Shown here piece by piece: positions 16,772 through 24,449 of a stretch of DNA of 49,203 bases; position 1 is the first letter of the stretch; the number at the start of each line of letters is the position of its first letter. The notes beneath the pieces are model-generated. The model saw only the letters and a list, made by a program, of their open reading frames with translations, was not told the origin of the DNA and did not search any database. A program made the translations under genes and the position numbers. This DNA comes from Devosia ureilytica (GTDB taxonomy: Bacteria > Pseudomonadota > Alphaproteobacteria > Rhizobiales > Devosiaceae). Where the stretch lies: positions 701,147-750,349 of the forward strand of contig NZ_JAMZCU010000003.1 in NCBI RefSeq assembly GCF_024273195.1. Direction: 5' to 3'.

Positions 16772-17841
16772 GCCTCCGCCTCGAACCGCGCGAACACGCG
16801 CCCCTCGGCCTGCGTCTCCTCGTCTCGCTGCTCGCCGGCGCCATTGCCCTGTTGTTTGTCGCCATTCCGGTCATGGCGGCGGGAGCCAATCCGTGTGAGG
16901 CCTATGTGCTCATGGCGCAGGGCGCCTTTGGCTCCATGTTCGCCCTCTCCGAAACGCTCAACCGCGCCACCCCGCTCATCCTGACGGGCCTTGCCGCCAC
17001 CGTCGCCTTTCGCGCCCGTCTTTGGAACATCGGCGCCGAAGGCCAGCTCTATATGGGGGCACTGGCCGCCGTGCTTGTCGGCTCAGGGTTCCTGCAATTG
17101 CCCGGCCCCATCATGATCCCGGCCATCATGCTGGCGGGCTTCCTGGCGGGCGGACTGATGATGGTGGTGCCCACCATGCTCAAGCAGCGCTTCGGCGCCG
17201 ACGAGGTGGTCATCACCCTGCTGCTCAATTTCGTCGTCATTCTCTTCATCCAGATGCTCATCGAAGGCCCCCTCAAGGACCCGCTGTCCATGGGCTGGCC
17301 GCAATCTGTGCCGCTGCTGGCCGAAGCCAAATTCGACAAGCTCGTCCCGCGCCTCCGCACTCATTGGGGGCTGATCATCGGCCTCGTCTCGGCGCTGCTG
17401 CTCTGGCTCATGGTCAAAAAGACCGTGCTCGGTTTCGAGATCAAGGCCGTGGGCGAAAACAAGCCCGCGGCCCGTTTCGCCGGCATTCCGGTCGATGCCA
17501 CCATGCTCAAGGTGGCGCTGATTTCCGGCGGCCTCGCCGGCCTCGCCGGCGTCGGTGAAGTGGCGGGGGTCAAGGGCTATCTCTCCGCCGACCTGTCACC
17601 CGGATTTGGCTATTCCGGCATTGTCGTGGCCATGCTTGCGGGCCTCTCGCCCATCGGCAGCGTGCTCGCCGCCATCTTCATCGCCGCGGTTTTTGTGGGC
17701 GCCGACTCCATGAGCCGCGCCACCGGCATTTCCAACTATCTGGCCGATCTCGTGGTCGCGCTCAGCCTCCTCTGCGTCCTGGTCGGCAGCTTCTTCCTCC
17801 GCTTCCGCCTTGCCCCCGCCAATCCGAAAGTGGAGGCCTGA
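16768..17841 (+). CDS. ABC importer permease, nucleoside type, subunit 1
   Basis: This 357-residue membrane protein belongs to the BPD_transp_2 family (PF02653) in the branch that partners BMP binding proteins (NupB/YufP-like). Visible marks are the leading helix LLVSLLAGAIALLFVAIPVM, the conserved FRARLWNIGAEGQLYMGALAAVL segment, and AVGENKPAARFAGIPV followed by GLAGLAGVGEVAG near the coupling region. It overlaps the ATPase gene by four bases and is three bases from the second permease, so the subunits form one heterodimeric channel. Confidence 0.92.
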   Translation: MSLRLEPREHAPLGLRLLVSLLAGAIALLFVAIPVMAAGANPCEAYVLMAQGAFGSMFALSETLNRATPLILTGLAATVAFRARLWNIGAEGQLYMGALAAVLVGSGFLQLPGPIMIPAIMLAGFLAGGLMMVVPTMLKQRFGADEVVITLLLNFVVILFIQMLIEGPLKDPLSMGWPQSVPLLAEAKFDKLVPRLRTHWGLIIGLVSALLLWLMVKKTVLGFEIKAVGENKPAARFAGIPVDATMLKVALISGGLAGLAGVGEVAGVKGYLSADLSPGFGYSGIVVAMLAGLSPIGSVLAAIFIAAVFVGADSMSRATGISNYLADLVVALSLLCVLVGSFFLRFRLAPANPKVEA

Positions 17842-17844
17842 GCC

Positions 17845-18792
17845 ATGGACGTCCTTTTCGACATTTTCGGCTCGGCCAATTTCTGGGCCGCTGCTATCCG
17901 CATCGCCACACCGCTGATCTTCGGCGTGCTCGGCGCCTTGATCTGCGAGCGCGCCGGCGTCCTCAACCTCGGCATCGAAGGCATTTTCGTCGCCGGAGCC
18001 ATGGCCGGCTGGCTGGCTGTCTATCTCGGGGCTGGTCTCTGGGGCGGGGTCCTTGTCGCCGCGCTCACCGGCGCAGCCTTCGGGCTGCTCCACGCCTTCC
18101 TCACCGTCGTCCTTGGCCTGTCCCAGCATGTCTCGGGCATCGGCATCACCCTGCTTGCCACCAGCGCCAGCTATTTCACCTACCGCACGGCCCTGCCCGA
18201 TGTGTCCTCGCCGCCCCGCATCGTGCCGTTCCAGTCACTCGACCTTGCCGGCCTTTCCGACCTGCCCTTTTTCGGACCGGTTCTCTTCTCGCAGACCGCC
18301 CTGACCTGGTTGGCGCTGCTCCTGGTCGCGCTCGTCGCCTTCGTGCTCTACCGCACCCCGCTGGGCCTCTCCATCCGCGCCGTTGGCGACAATCCGGCTT
18401 CGGTCGAGGCCCAGGGTCTGTCCGTCATCGGCCTCAGGATCGGCGCCGTCGTGGTCGGCTCCGCGCTGATGGCCCTGGGCGGCGCCTTCCTCACCATGTC
18501 GGCCTTCGACGCCTTCTTCTTCGGCATGGTCAATGGCCGCGGCTGGATTTGCATCGCCCTCGTCGTCTTCGCCTCCTGGCAGCCGGGCAAAGCCCTGCTC
18601 GGCGCCCTCCTGTTCGGCGCCTTCGATGCCTTCCAGATCCGCCTCCAGGCCGAAATCGGCCAGGTGGTGCCCGGCCAGGTCTTCCTCATGCTGCCCTATC
18701 TGCTGTCTATTCTGGCTCTGGTGCTCGTCGCCCGAAAAGCCGATTATCCCCGCGCCCTGCTCCAGCCCTGGACCAAGGGGCAGCGGCACTAA
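17845..18792 (+). CDS. ABC importer permease, nucleoside type, subunit 2
   Basis: This 315-residue partner of the preceding permease resembles NupC/YufQ. The characteristic ATPLIFGVLGALICERAGVLNLGIEGIFVAGAMAG segment is present near the N terminus, with AVGDNPASVEAQGLSV in the coupling loop and a final helix VFLMLPYLLSILALVLVARK. It ends the transporter genes; a 177-bp gap with two palindromic repeats precedes the enzyme pair. Confidence 0.92.
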   Translation: MDVLFDIFGSANFWAAAIRIATPLIFGVLGALICERAGVLNLGIEGIFVAGAMAGWLAVYLGAGLWGGVLVAALTGAAFGLLHAFLTVVLGLSQHVSGIGITLLATSASYFTYRTALPDVSSPPRIVPFQSLDLAGLSDLPFFGPVLFSQTALTWLALLLVALVAFVLYRTPLGLSIRAVGDNPASVEAQGLSVIGLRIGAVVVGSALMALGGAFLTMSAFDAFFFGMVNGRGWICIALVVFASWQPGKALLGALLFGAFDAFQIRLQAEIGQVVPGQVFLMLPYLLSILALVLVARKADYPRALLQPWTKGQRH

Positions 18793-18795
18793 CTC

Positions 18796-18941
18796 CCTTC
18801 TTCACCCTCCCCCTTGAGGGGAGGGTAGCGCAGCTTGGCCGTCAGGCCGTAGCGCAGCTAGGGTGGGGGTGTCGATATCCGTGACGCCAGTCGGCCGACA
18901 CCCCACCCTCAATCCCTCCCCTCAACGGGGAGGGATGCGCT
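18796..18941. repeat. Pair of short palindromic repeats before the deaminase
   Basis: The first copy (about 18796-18870) has CCCTCCCCCTTGAGGGGAGG, an inner GCAGCTTGGCC/GGCCGTAGCGCAGC palindrome and a CTAGGGTGGGGGTG tail. It is a near match to the long form at 13747-13822. The second (about 18897-18941) is the short form in the other orientation. They lie between the permease and deaminase genes. Confidence 0.75.
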
Positions 18942-18969
18942 GGAACCGAAAAAGAACAAGAGACGAAAA

Positions 18970-20253
18970 ATGTTCGACCTGAAAATCACCAATGCCACCC
19001 TGCCCGACGGCCGCACCGGCATGGACATCGGCGTCCAGAATGGCCGCATCGCGGCGCTCGAGCCTCATCTGCCCGGTGAGGCCGGCCAAACCATCGACGC
19101 ATCCGGCCAACTGGTGGCGCCACCCTTTGTCGATTGCCACTTCCACATGGACGCCACCCTCTCTCTCGGCCTGCCGCGCCACAACGAGAGCGGGCGCCTG
19201 CTCGAAGGTATCCAGATCTGGGGCGAACTGAAGCCCCTCCTCACCCACGAGGCGGTCATCCAGCGCGCCCTCGACTATTGCGATCTGGCCGTATCGCAGG
19301 GCCTGCTCGCCATTCGCACCCATGTCGATATCTGCGACGACAGGCTGCTGGGCGTCGAAGCCCTGCTCGAAGTCAAGAAACAGGTCGCCCCCTATATCGA
19401 CCTGCAACTGGTCGCCTTCCCGCAGGATGGCTACTATCGCTATCCCGGCGCCGTGGACCTCCTCAATCGTGCCCTCGACATGGGCGTCGATGTCGTCGGC
19501 GGCATTCCCCATTTCGAGCGCACGATGGCCGATGGCGCCGCCAGCGTGACAGCGCTGTGCGAAATCGCCGCCACCCGCGGCCTCCTGGTCGATCTCCACT
19601 GCGACGAGACCGACGACCCGCTCAGCCGCCACATCGAGACCCTGGCCTACGAGACCCAGCGCCTTGGGCTCGGGGGGCGCGTCAATGGCTCACACCTCAC
19701 CTCCATGCATTCCATGGACAATTACTATGTCTCAAAGCTCCTGCCGCTGATGGCCGAGGCCGGGGTCAGCGCCACCGCCAATCCCCTGATCAACATCGGC
19801 ATCCAGGGCCGCCACGACACCTATCCCAAGCGCCGCGGCATGACCCGAATCCCCGAAATGCTGACCTATGGCATCACCTGCGCCTTCGGCCACGACTGCG
19901 TCATGGACCCCTGGTATTCGCTTGGCCAGGCCGACATGCTCGAAGTCGCCTCGATGGGTCTCCATGTCGGCCACATGTCCAGCCGCGACGCCATGCGCCA
20001 ATGCTTCGATCTGGTCACCAACGGCCCGGCAAGGATCATGCATCTGGATGGCTACGGCCTTGATATCGGCTGCAAGGCCGACATGGTTCTGCTCCAGGCC
20101 GCCGACCCCATCGAAGCCATTCGCCTGAAGGCGACCCGCCTCGCCGTTATCAAGTCCGGCAAGGTCATCGCCTCTGCCCCGCGCCGGGAGAGCACCCTGT
20201 CGCTCGCCGGCCGCCCGCATATGGTCGACGCCTCAACGGTGGGCCCCCGCTGA
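18970..20253 (+). CDS. Cytosine deaminase-like amidohydrolase (CodA family)
   Basis: This 427-residue amidohydrolase should deaminate cytosine or a related base. Metal and catalytic residues match E. coli CodA with an offset of about four: HxH is His57/His59, Gln152 lies in FPQDG, HCDE is His210-Glu213, then His242 and the FGHDCVMDPWYSLG segment carrying the metal-ligand aspartate. Substrate range in this family is broad (cytosine, isoguanine, 5-methylcytosine and other cyclic amidines), so I do not name one base. It follows the BMP-type importer and overlaps the next gene by one base. It is probably the first cytoplasmic step after import. Confidence 0.85.
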   Translation: MFDLKITNATLPDGRTGMDIGVQNGRIAALEPHLPGEAGQTIDASGQLVAPPFVDCHFHMDATLSLGLPRHNESGRLLEGIQIWGELKPLLTHEAVIQRALDYCDLAVSQGLLAIRTHVDICDDRLLGVEALLEVKKQVAPYIDLQLVAFPQDGYYRYPGAVDLLNRALDMGVDVVGGIPHFERTMADGAASVTALCEIAATRGLLVDLHCDETDDPLSRHIETLAYETQRLGLGGRVNGSHLTSMHSMDNYYVSKLLPLMAEAGVSATANPLINIGIQGRHDTYPKRRGMTRIPEMLTYGITCAFGHDCVMDPWYSLGQADMLEVASMGLHVGHMSSRDAMRQCFDLVTNGPARIMHLDGYGLDIGCKADMVLLQAADPIEAIRLKATRLAVIKSGKVIASAPRRESTLSLAGRPHMVDASTVGPR

Positions 20254-21017
20254 TGCAACTCTCCGCCTGTATCGAATGGCTGTTTGCCGACGAAGCCGAG
20301 GACATCGGCGACCGCATCCGGCTCGCCAAGGCCTCGGACCTCGACGCGGTCGAATTCTGGTTCTGGAGCAACAAGGATCTCGACGCCGTCGCAGCCGCGC
20401 TCAGCGAGACCGGCCTGCCCCTTTCCGGCTTTGTCGCCGAGCCGATTATCCCCCTCACCGATCCAGCCAATCATGCGGCCTTCCTTGAAGGCCTCAAGCG
20501 CTCGGTCGATGTCGCCCGGCGTCTGGGTGCAAAAGTACTGATCGCCCAGGCCGGCAATGACCTGCCCGGCGTGTCCCGCACCGATCAGCGCGCGGCGCTC
20601 ACGGCATGCCTCGCGGCCTCCGCCGATATCCTCAAGGGTTCAGGCATCCGCCTGGGCGTCGAACCGCTCAATACCCTGATCGACCACCAGGGCTATTTCC
20701 TGCCATCGACCGTGGAAGCTCTCGACATTGTCGACGATGTCGCCCGCCCCGAAATCGGCATTGTCTACGACCTCTACCATTCGCTCGTTATGGGCGAGGT
20801 GCCCGAGGAGGTTGTCGCCGGTCGCGTCGACCGCATTATCCACGTCCATGTCGCCGACCATCCAGGCCGCAATGATCCCGGCACCGGCAATCTCGACTTG
20901 AAGACGCCGCTCGCCTGGCTCTTCGCCAATGGCTACAGCGGCCGCGTCGGGCTGGAATACCGGCCTGCCATGCCGACGAGCCAGGGGATCGAGGCGGTAA
21001 GAAGGCGCCTGGGTTAG
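20253..21017 (+). CDS. Hydroxypyruvate isomerase-like TIM-barrel protein
   Basis: This 254-residue protein has the xylose-isomerase-like TIM barrel (PF01261) of the Hyi/OtnI group. It shows the N-terminal IRLAKASDLDAVEFWFW, a VEPLNTLIDHQGYFL metal-ligand region, VYDLYHSLVMGEVP, and HVHVADHPGRNDPGTGNLD, all positions that carry metal or substrate ligands in the family. The family isomerises hydroxypyruvate/tartronate semialdehyde or epimerises sugar acids. Its start is fused to the deaminase stop (TGATG). Pairing a carbon-skeleton isomerase with a base deaminase is unexpected and leaves the true pathway open. Confidence 0.8.
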   Translation: MQLSACIEWLFADEAEDIGDRIRLAKASDLDAVEFWFWSNKDLDAVAAALSETGLPLSGFVAEPIIPLTDPANHAAFLEGLKRSVDVARRLGAKVLIAQAGNDLPGVSRTDQRAALTACLAASADILKGSGIRLGVEPLNTLIDHQGYFLPSTVEALDIVDDVARPEIGIVYDLYHSLVMGEVPEEVVAGRVDRIIHVHVADHPGRNDPGTGNLDLKTPLAWLFANGYSGRVGLEYRPAMPTSQGIEAVRRRLG

Positions 21018-21025
21018 CGCAGATC

Positions 21026-21138
21026 ACCCCCACCCGTCCTCCCCCTGAAGAAGGGGGACGAGAAGAAAGTGGGCTTCTAGGTTCGAGACAAACTCGATCG
21101 GCCCCTCCCCCTATCAGGGGGAGGCTGGATGGGGGTAT
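21026..21138. repeat. Two short palindromic repeats between convergent operons
   Basis: CACCCCCACCCGTCCTCCCC...GGGGGACGAG (about 21026-21065) and CCCCTCCCCCTATCAGGGGG with AGGCTGGATGGGGGT (about 21099-21138) face each other in the gap between the isomerase-like gene and tctA. They may act as terminators for both operons. Confidence 0.7.
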
Positions 21139-21142
21139 CCCC

Positions 21143-22648
21143 TCAATCCTCCTCGACAAACACCTCCGCCCGCTTCTTGCGGATGGAGGGCAGCACCGCC
21201 ACCAGCACGGCGGCCAGCGCCAGCACCAGCAGCGTTGCCGAGATCGGTCGGGTGACAAAGATCGTCGGGTCACCCCGCGAAATGATCATCGCCCGGCGCA
21301 GATGCTCTTCCAGCAGCGGCCCCAGGACAAAGCCCAGCAGCAGCGGCGCCGGTTCGCAGCCGAAGCGGATCAGCAGGTAGCCAACAATGCCGAAGAAGGC
21401 GATGGCATAGATGTCGTAGATATTCTGGTTGATCGAGAACGTGCCGATGCAGGCAAACAGCACAATGGCCGGGAACAGCACCCGATAGGGGATCGAGAGC
21501 ATCTTCACCCACAGCCCCACCAGCGGCAGGTTGAGGATGACCAGCAGCAGATTGCCCACCCACATTGAGGCGATGATGCCCCAGAACAGCGCCGGCTGTT
21601 CATTGATGACATTGGGGCCGGGCGTGATCCCCTGGAGGATGAACGCCCCGATCATCAGCGCCATCACCGGATGGGCCGGAATGCCCAGCGTCATCAGCGG
21701 AATGAACGAGGTTTGCGCAGCCGCATTATTGGCCGACTCTGGCCCCGCCACCCCCTCGATGGCGCCCTTGCCGAACTCCTCGGGATGCTTGGAAAGGCGC
21801 TTTTCGGCCGAGTATGAGGCAAAGGCGGAAAGGATATGGCCACCCCCCGGCAAGACGCCGAGGACCGAGCCAATGCCGGTGCCCCGCAGCACCGGCCAGA
21901 TGATGCGTTTGATGTCATCGCGGGTCAGCCAGAGGTTCTTGACCGCTTTGACCCCCACTTCGCGCTCATGCTCATTTTCGAGGTTACGCAGGATTTCGGC
22001 CACCCCGAACACGCCCACGGCCACGGCTACGAAATTGAGCCCACCGAACAGTTCGCGCAGCCCGAAGGTGAAGCGCGGCGTGCCGGTATAAATGTCCTGC
22101 CCCACCATGCCCAGCAATAGCCCGAGCACGATCATCGCCAGCGCCTTGATGATCGATCCATGCGCCAGCGCGATGGACACCAGAAGCCCCAGCACGATCA
22201 GTGAAAAATATTCCGGCGCCCCGAAATTGAGGGCCGCCCGGGCCAGCGGCGGCGCAAAGGCGGCGAGGAGGAAGGTCGCTACCGAACCGGCGAAGAACGA
22301 ACCGATTGCTGCCGCCGCCAGCGCCGGACCAGCACGACCCTTGCGGGCCATCTGATAGCCGTCGATGGCGGTCACGGCCGCCGAACTCTCGCCCGGCAGA
22401 TTGATGAGAATGGCCGTGGTCGATCCGCCATACTGGGCGCCATAGTAAATGCCCGCCAGCATGATCAGCGCCGTCTCGGCATTGAGCGAGAAGGTGATCG
22501 GCAGCAGCATGGCGATGGTGGCTGTCGGCCCGATGCCGGGCAGCACGCCAACCAGCGTCCCCAGCAGCACACCCACGAAGCAATAGAGAATGTTGAACGG
22601 GTCGAGCGCGACCGAAAAACCAAGTCCAAGGGAAGAGAAAAGATCCAT
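21143..22648 (-). CDS. tctA: Tripartite tricarboxylate transporter large permease
   Basis: This protein of about 501 residues is the large TctA membrane subunit, which couples sodium entry to uptake of a carboxylate delivered by TctC. It carries the family signatures GVLLGTLVGVLPGIGPTATIAMLLP near the N terminus, the GAQYGGSTTAILINLPGES loop, and the mirrored PGGGHILSAF and GVAGPESANNAAAQTSFIPLMTLGIP loops. I used the ATG at 22648 (MDLFSS) after AGGAG; a GTG three bases upstream is possible. The gene is 10 bp downstream of tctB in a tctCBA operon. Confidence 0.95.
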   Translation of the reverse strand: MDLFSSLGLGFSVALDPFNILYCFVGVLLGTLVGVLPGIGPTATIAMLLPITFSLNAETALIMLAGIYYGAQYGGSTTAILINLPGESSAAVTAIDGYQMARKGRAGPALAAAAIGSFFAGSVATFLLAAFAPPLARAALNFGAPEYFSLIVLGLLVSIALAHGSIIKALAMIVLGLLLGMVGQDIYTGTPRFTFGLRELFGGLNFVAVAVGVFGVAEILRNLENEHEREVGVKAVKNLWLTRDDIKRIIWPVLRGTGIGSVLGVLPGGGHILSAFASYSAEKRLSKHPEEFGKGAIEGVAGPESANNAAAQTSFIPLMTLGIPAHPVMALMIGAFILQGITPGPNVINEQPALFWGIIASMWVGNLLLVILNLPLVGLWVKMLSIPYRVLFPAIVLFACIGTFSINQNIYDIYAIAFFGIVGYLLIRFGCEPAPLLLGFVLGPLLEEHLRRAMIISRGDPTIFVTRPISATLLVLALAAVLVAVLPSIRKKRAEVFVEED

Positions 22649-22658
22649 CACGCCGCTC

Positions 22659-23120
22659 CTAGAACCGCAGCCAGGGGCCGACCAGCGGCACGATCATGCC
22701 CAGTCCGACCACAAAGATCAGGAGGCAAAGGACACACAGGCCAACCGAGATCACCAGCGCCGAAAGCATGGAGTTCCGTGTGCTCGACAGGGCCGTGGCA
22801 AGTCCGGCAATCAACACCACGGGAATGAAGCCGAGGCCGCGGAAGGTCGCGGCAAAGAACAGGATTGTCCCCAACACCAGCACCAGCCCGCGCCAGGGCC
22901 ACGGTGGCGCCGCCGCCTCATCCGGTTTGCCTACGCCCTTGGCAGCGACAGCAATGCCCAGGGCCACAAGGATTCCCCCCAGCAACACCGGCATGAAGCC
23001 CGGCCCCATGCGGAACGGCGTTCCAAAATCGTAGCGCAAGGCCTCGAGCGCAAAGTAGCCGCCAAAGGCAACAAATATTGCCCCGGCCGCCAGATCATTG
23101 CGCGACGCGTTGAGTGCCAT
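22659..23120 (-). CDS. tctB: Tripartite tricarboxylate transporter small permease
   Basis: This is a 153-residue TctB-family protein with four hydrophobic segments, the usual size and topology. The N-terminal part holds GAIFVAFGGYFALEALRYDFGTPFRMGPGFMPVLLGGILVALG, typical of the family, where the RMGPGFFP-like motif is conserved. It pairs with TctA in the membrane. The 131-bp gap to tctC contains no gene that I can support and may hold an intercistronic structure. Confidence 0.9.
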   Translation of the reverse strand: MALNASRNDLAAGAIFVAFGGYFALEALRYDFGTPFRMGPGFMPVLLGGILVALGIAVAAKGVGKPDEAAAPPWPWRGLVLVLGTILFFAATFRGLGFIPVVLIAGLATALSSTRNSMLSALVISVGLCVLCLLIFVVGLGMIVPLVGPWLRF

Positions 23121-23251
23121 GTAGTCCCCCTAAATTCTTACCGACCGACCGTTCGCGGCCGCCGGAGGTCCCGCAACCCTGCCCTGTCGATGGACAAGCA
23201 TCGGGATCAAGTTGGGCGCCGCAACCCGTGGTCGCGACGCCCGCTATGCGC

Positions 23252-24235
23252 TTACTGCGCGGCAACGCCTGCTGCAGCGATGACTTCAGCCCAAAGGGCC
23301 GTCTGGCCTTCGAGCTTCTCGGCCAGCGCATCCGGGGTCGCTTCGCTTGCCGGCACCGGATAGGTGCCCAGCTCGGCAAAGCTGTTGCCGACATTTTCGT
23401 CCGCCAGCGCTGCCTGCAGCGCCGAGGTCAGCCGCTCGATGATCGCCGGATCCGTGCCGGCCGGTGCATAAAGACCGTGCCAGATCGAGAGATTGAAGTT
23501 CTCCACCCCGCCTTCGGCCATGGTCGGCACGTCAGGCAGCACGGCGATACGTTCCGGCGTCGTCACGGCATAGGCCTTGATCTCGCCGGCCTGGATCTGG
23601 CTGGTGGTATTGGTGGTCTGGTCGCACATCATGTCGATCTGGCCGCCCAGCAGGTCGGTCATGGCCGGACCGGTGCCCTGGTAGGGCACTTCGGTCAGCT
23701 TGATGTCGAGCGCATCCTGGAACAGCAGGCCGCACAACTGGCTGGCCGCACCGATGCCGGCATTGGCATAGGTGACGTTTTCGCCGTTTTCCTTGACATA
23801 GGCGATCAGGTCTTCGAGCGAGGCTGGCTCGAAATCCTTGCGGGCCACCATGGTCATCGGCACTTCGGTGACCAGGCCAATCGGCGCGAAGTCTTCCATC
23901 GGTGAGTACGGCAGGCTGGCATAGAGCGCCGGGGCCGTCGACATGCCGATATGGTGCAGCAGCAGCGTGTAGCCGTCATTGGCGGCCGCAGCCACCTGAC
24001 CGGCGCCCAACGTGCCGCCAGCGCCACCGACATTCTGCACCACGACCTGCTGCCCCAGGTCCTCGCTCATGGCCGCAGCCACGAGGCGGGTCACGGTATC
24101 GGTCGGCCCACCGGCCGAGAACGGCACCACGATGGTCACCGGCTGGGTCGGGTAGTCCTGTGCGGAAACAGCCACTGCACTCAGGGCCGAGCTGGCCACA
24201 AGGCCAATGGCAAGGGTCTTGAATAGGGTCTTCAT
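23252..24235 (-). CDS. tctC: Tripartite tricarboxylate transporter substrate-binding protein (Bug family)
   Basis: This 327-residue periplasmic protein binds the carboxylate ligand. The signal peptide is MKTLFKTLAIGLVASSALSAVAVSAQ, and the mature part begins DYPTQPVTIVVPFSAGGPTDTVTRLVA, the Bug-family ligand loop. VQNVGGAGGTLG and LPYSPMEDFAPI segments follow. The ATG at 24235 was chosen because translation from upstream (24376) adds sequence that covers the sigma-54 promoter. The ligand is not predictable from sequence: Bug proteins bind citrate, aromatic acids and many others. Confidence 0.95.
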   Translation of the reverse strand: MKTLFKTLAIGLVASSALSAVAVSAQDYPTQPVTIVVPFSAGGPTDTVTRLVAAAMSEDLGQQVVVQNVGGAGGTLGAGQVAAAANDGYTLLLHHIGMSTAPALYASLPYSPMEDFAPIGLVTEVPMTMVARKDFEPASLEDLIAYVKENGENVTYANAGIGAASQLCGLLFQDALDIKLTEVPYQGTGPAMTDLLGGQIDMMCDQTTNTTSQIQAGEIKAYAVTTPERIAVLPDVPTMAEGGVENFNLSIWHGLYAPAGTDPAIIERLTSALQAALADENVGNSFAELGTYPVPASEATPDALAEKLEGQTALWAEVIAAAGVAAQ

Positions 24236-24320
24236 GGTCTTGGATATCCTCCCAAATGACATGGCTCCGAAAAACCTCCCCGGAGCACCCCCGAAATTCC
24301 CCGGGGTTGCCTGCTCTGTT

Positions 24321-24335
24321 GCAAACGCCATGCCA
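24321..24335 (-). promoter_or_regulatory. Sigma-54 promoter of tctCBA
   Basis: On the minus strand TGGCATGGCGTTTGC matches the -24/-12 consensus TGGCACGN4TTGC, with the invariant GG and GC correctly spaced. Transcription would start near 24310, giving a leader of roughly 75 nt before tctC. The adjacent response regulator is a sigma-54 activator. Confidence 0.75.
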
Positions 24336-24387
24336 AGGCAAAAAAGCAAGGCAGATATGCAATCAGCGCGGATCATGTTAACTGATC

Positions 24388-24436
24388 CGGCAAGATATTG
24401 CCGATGATCTGCGTGAGTTCAGGCAAAATCTTGCCG
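24388..24436. promoter_or_regulatory. Tandem activator sites between tctC and the sensor kinase
   Basis: CGGCAAGATATTGCCG (24388-24403) and AGGCAAAATCTTGCCG (24421-24436) share the pattern GGCAANATNTTGCCG with one site inverted, and their centres are 33 bp apart, about three helical turns. They lie roughly 80 and 115 bp upstream of the predicted sigma-54 start, the usual place for DctD-type enhancer sites. The second abuts the kinase ribosome binding site. Confidence 0.65.
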
Positions 24437-24449
24437 AGTGAGGAGTGGC

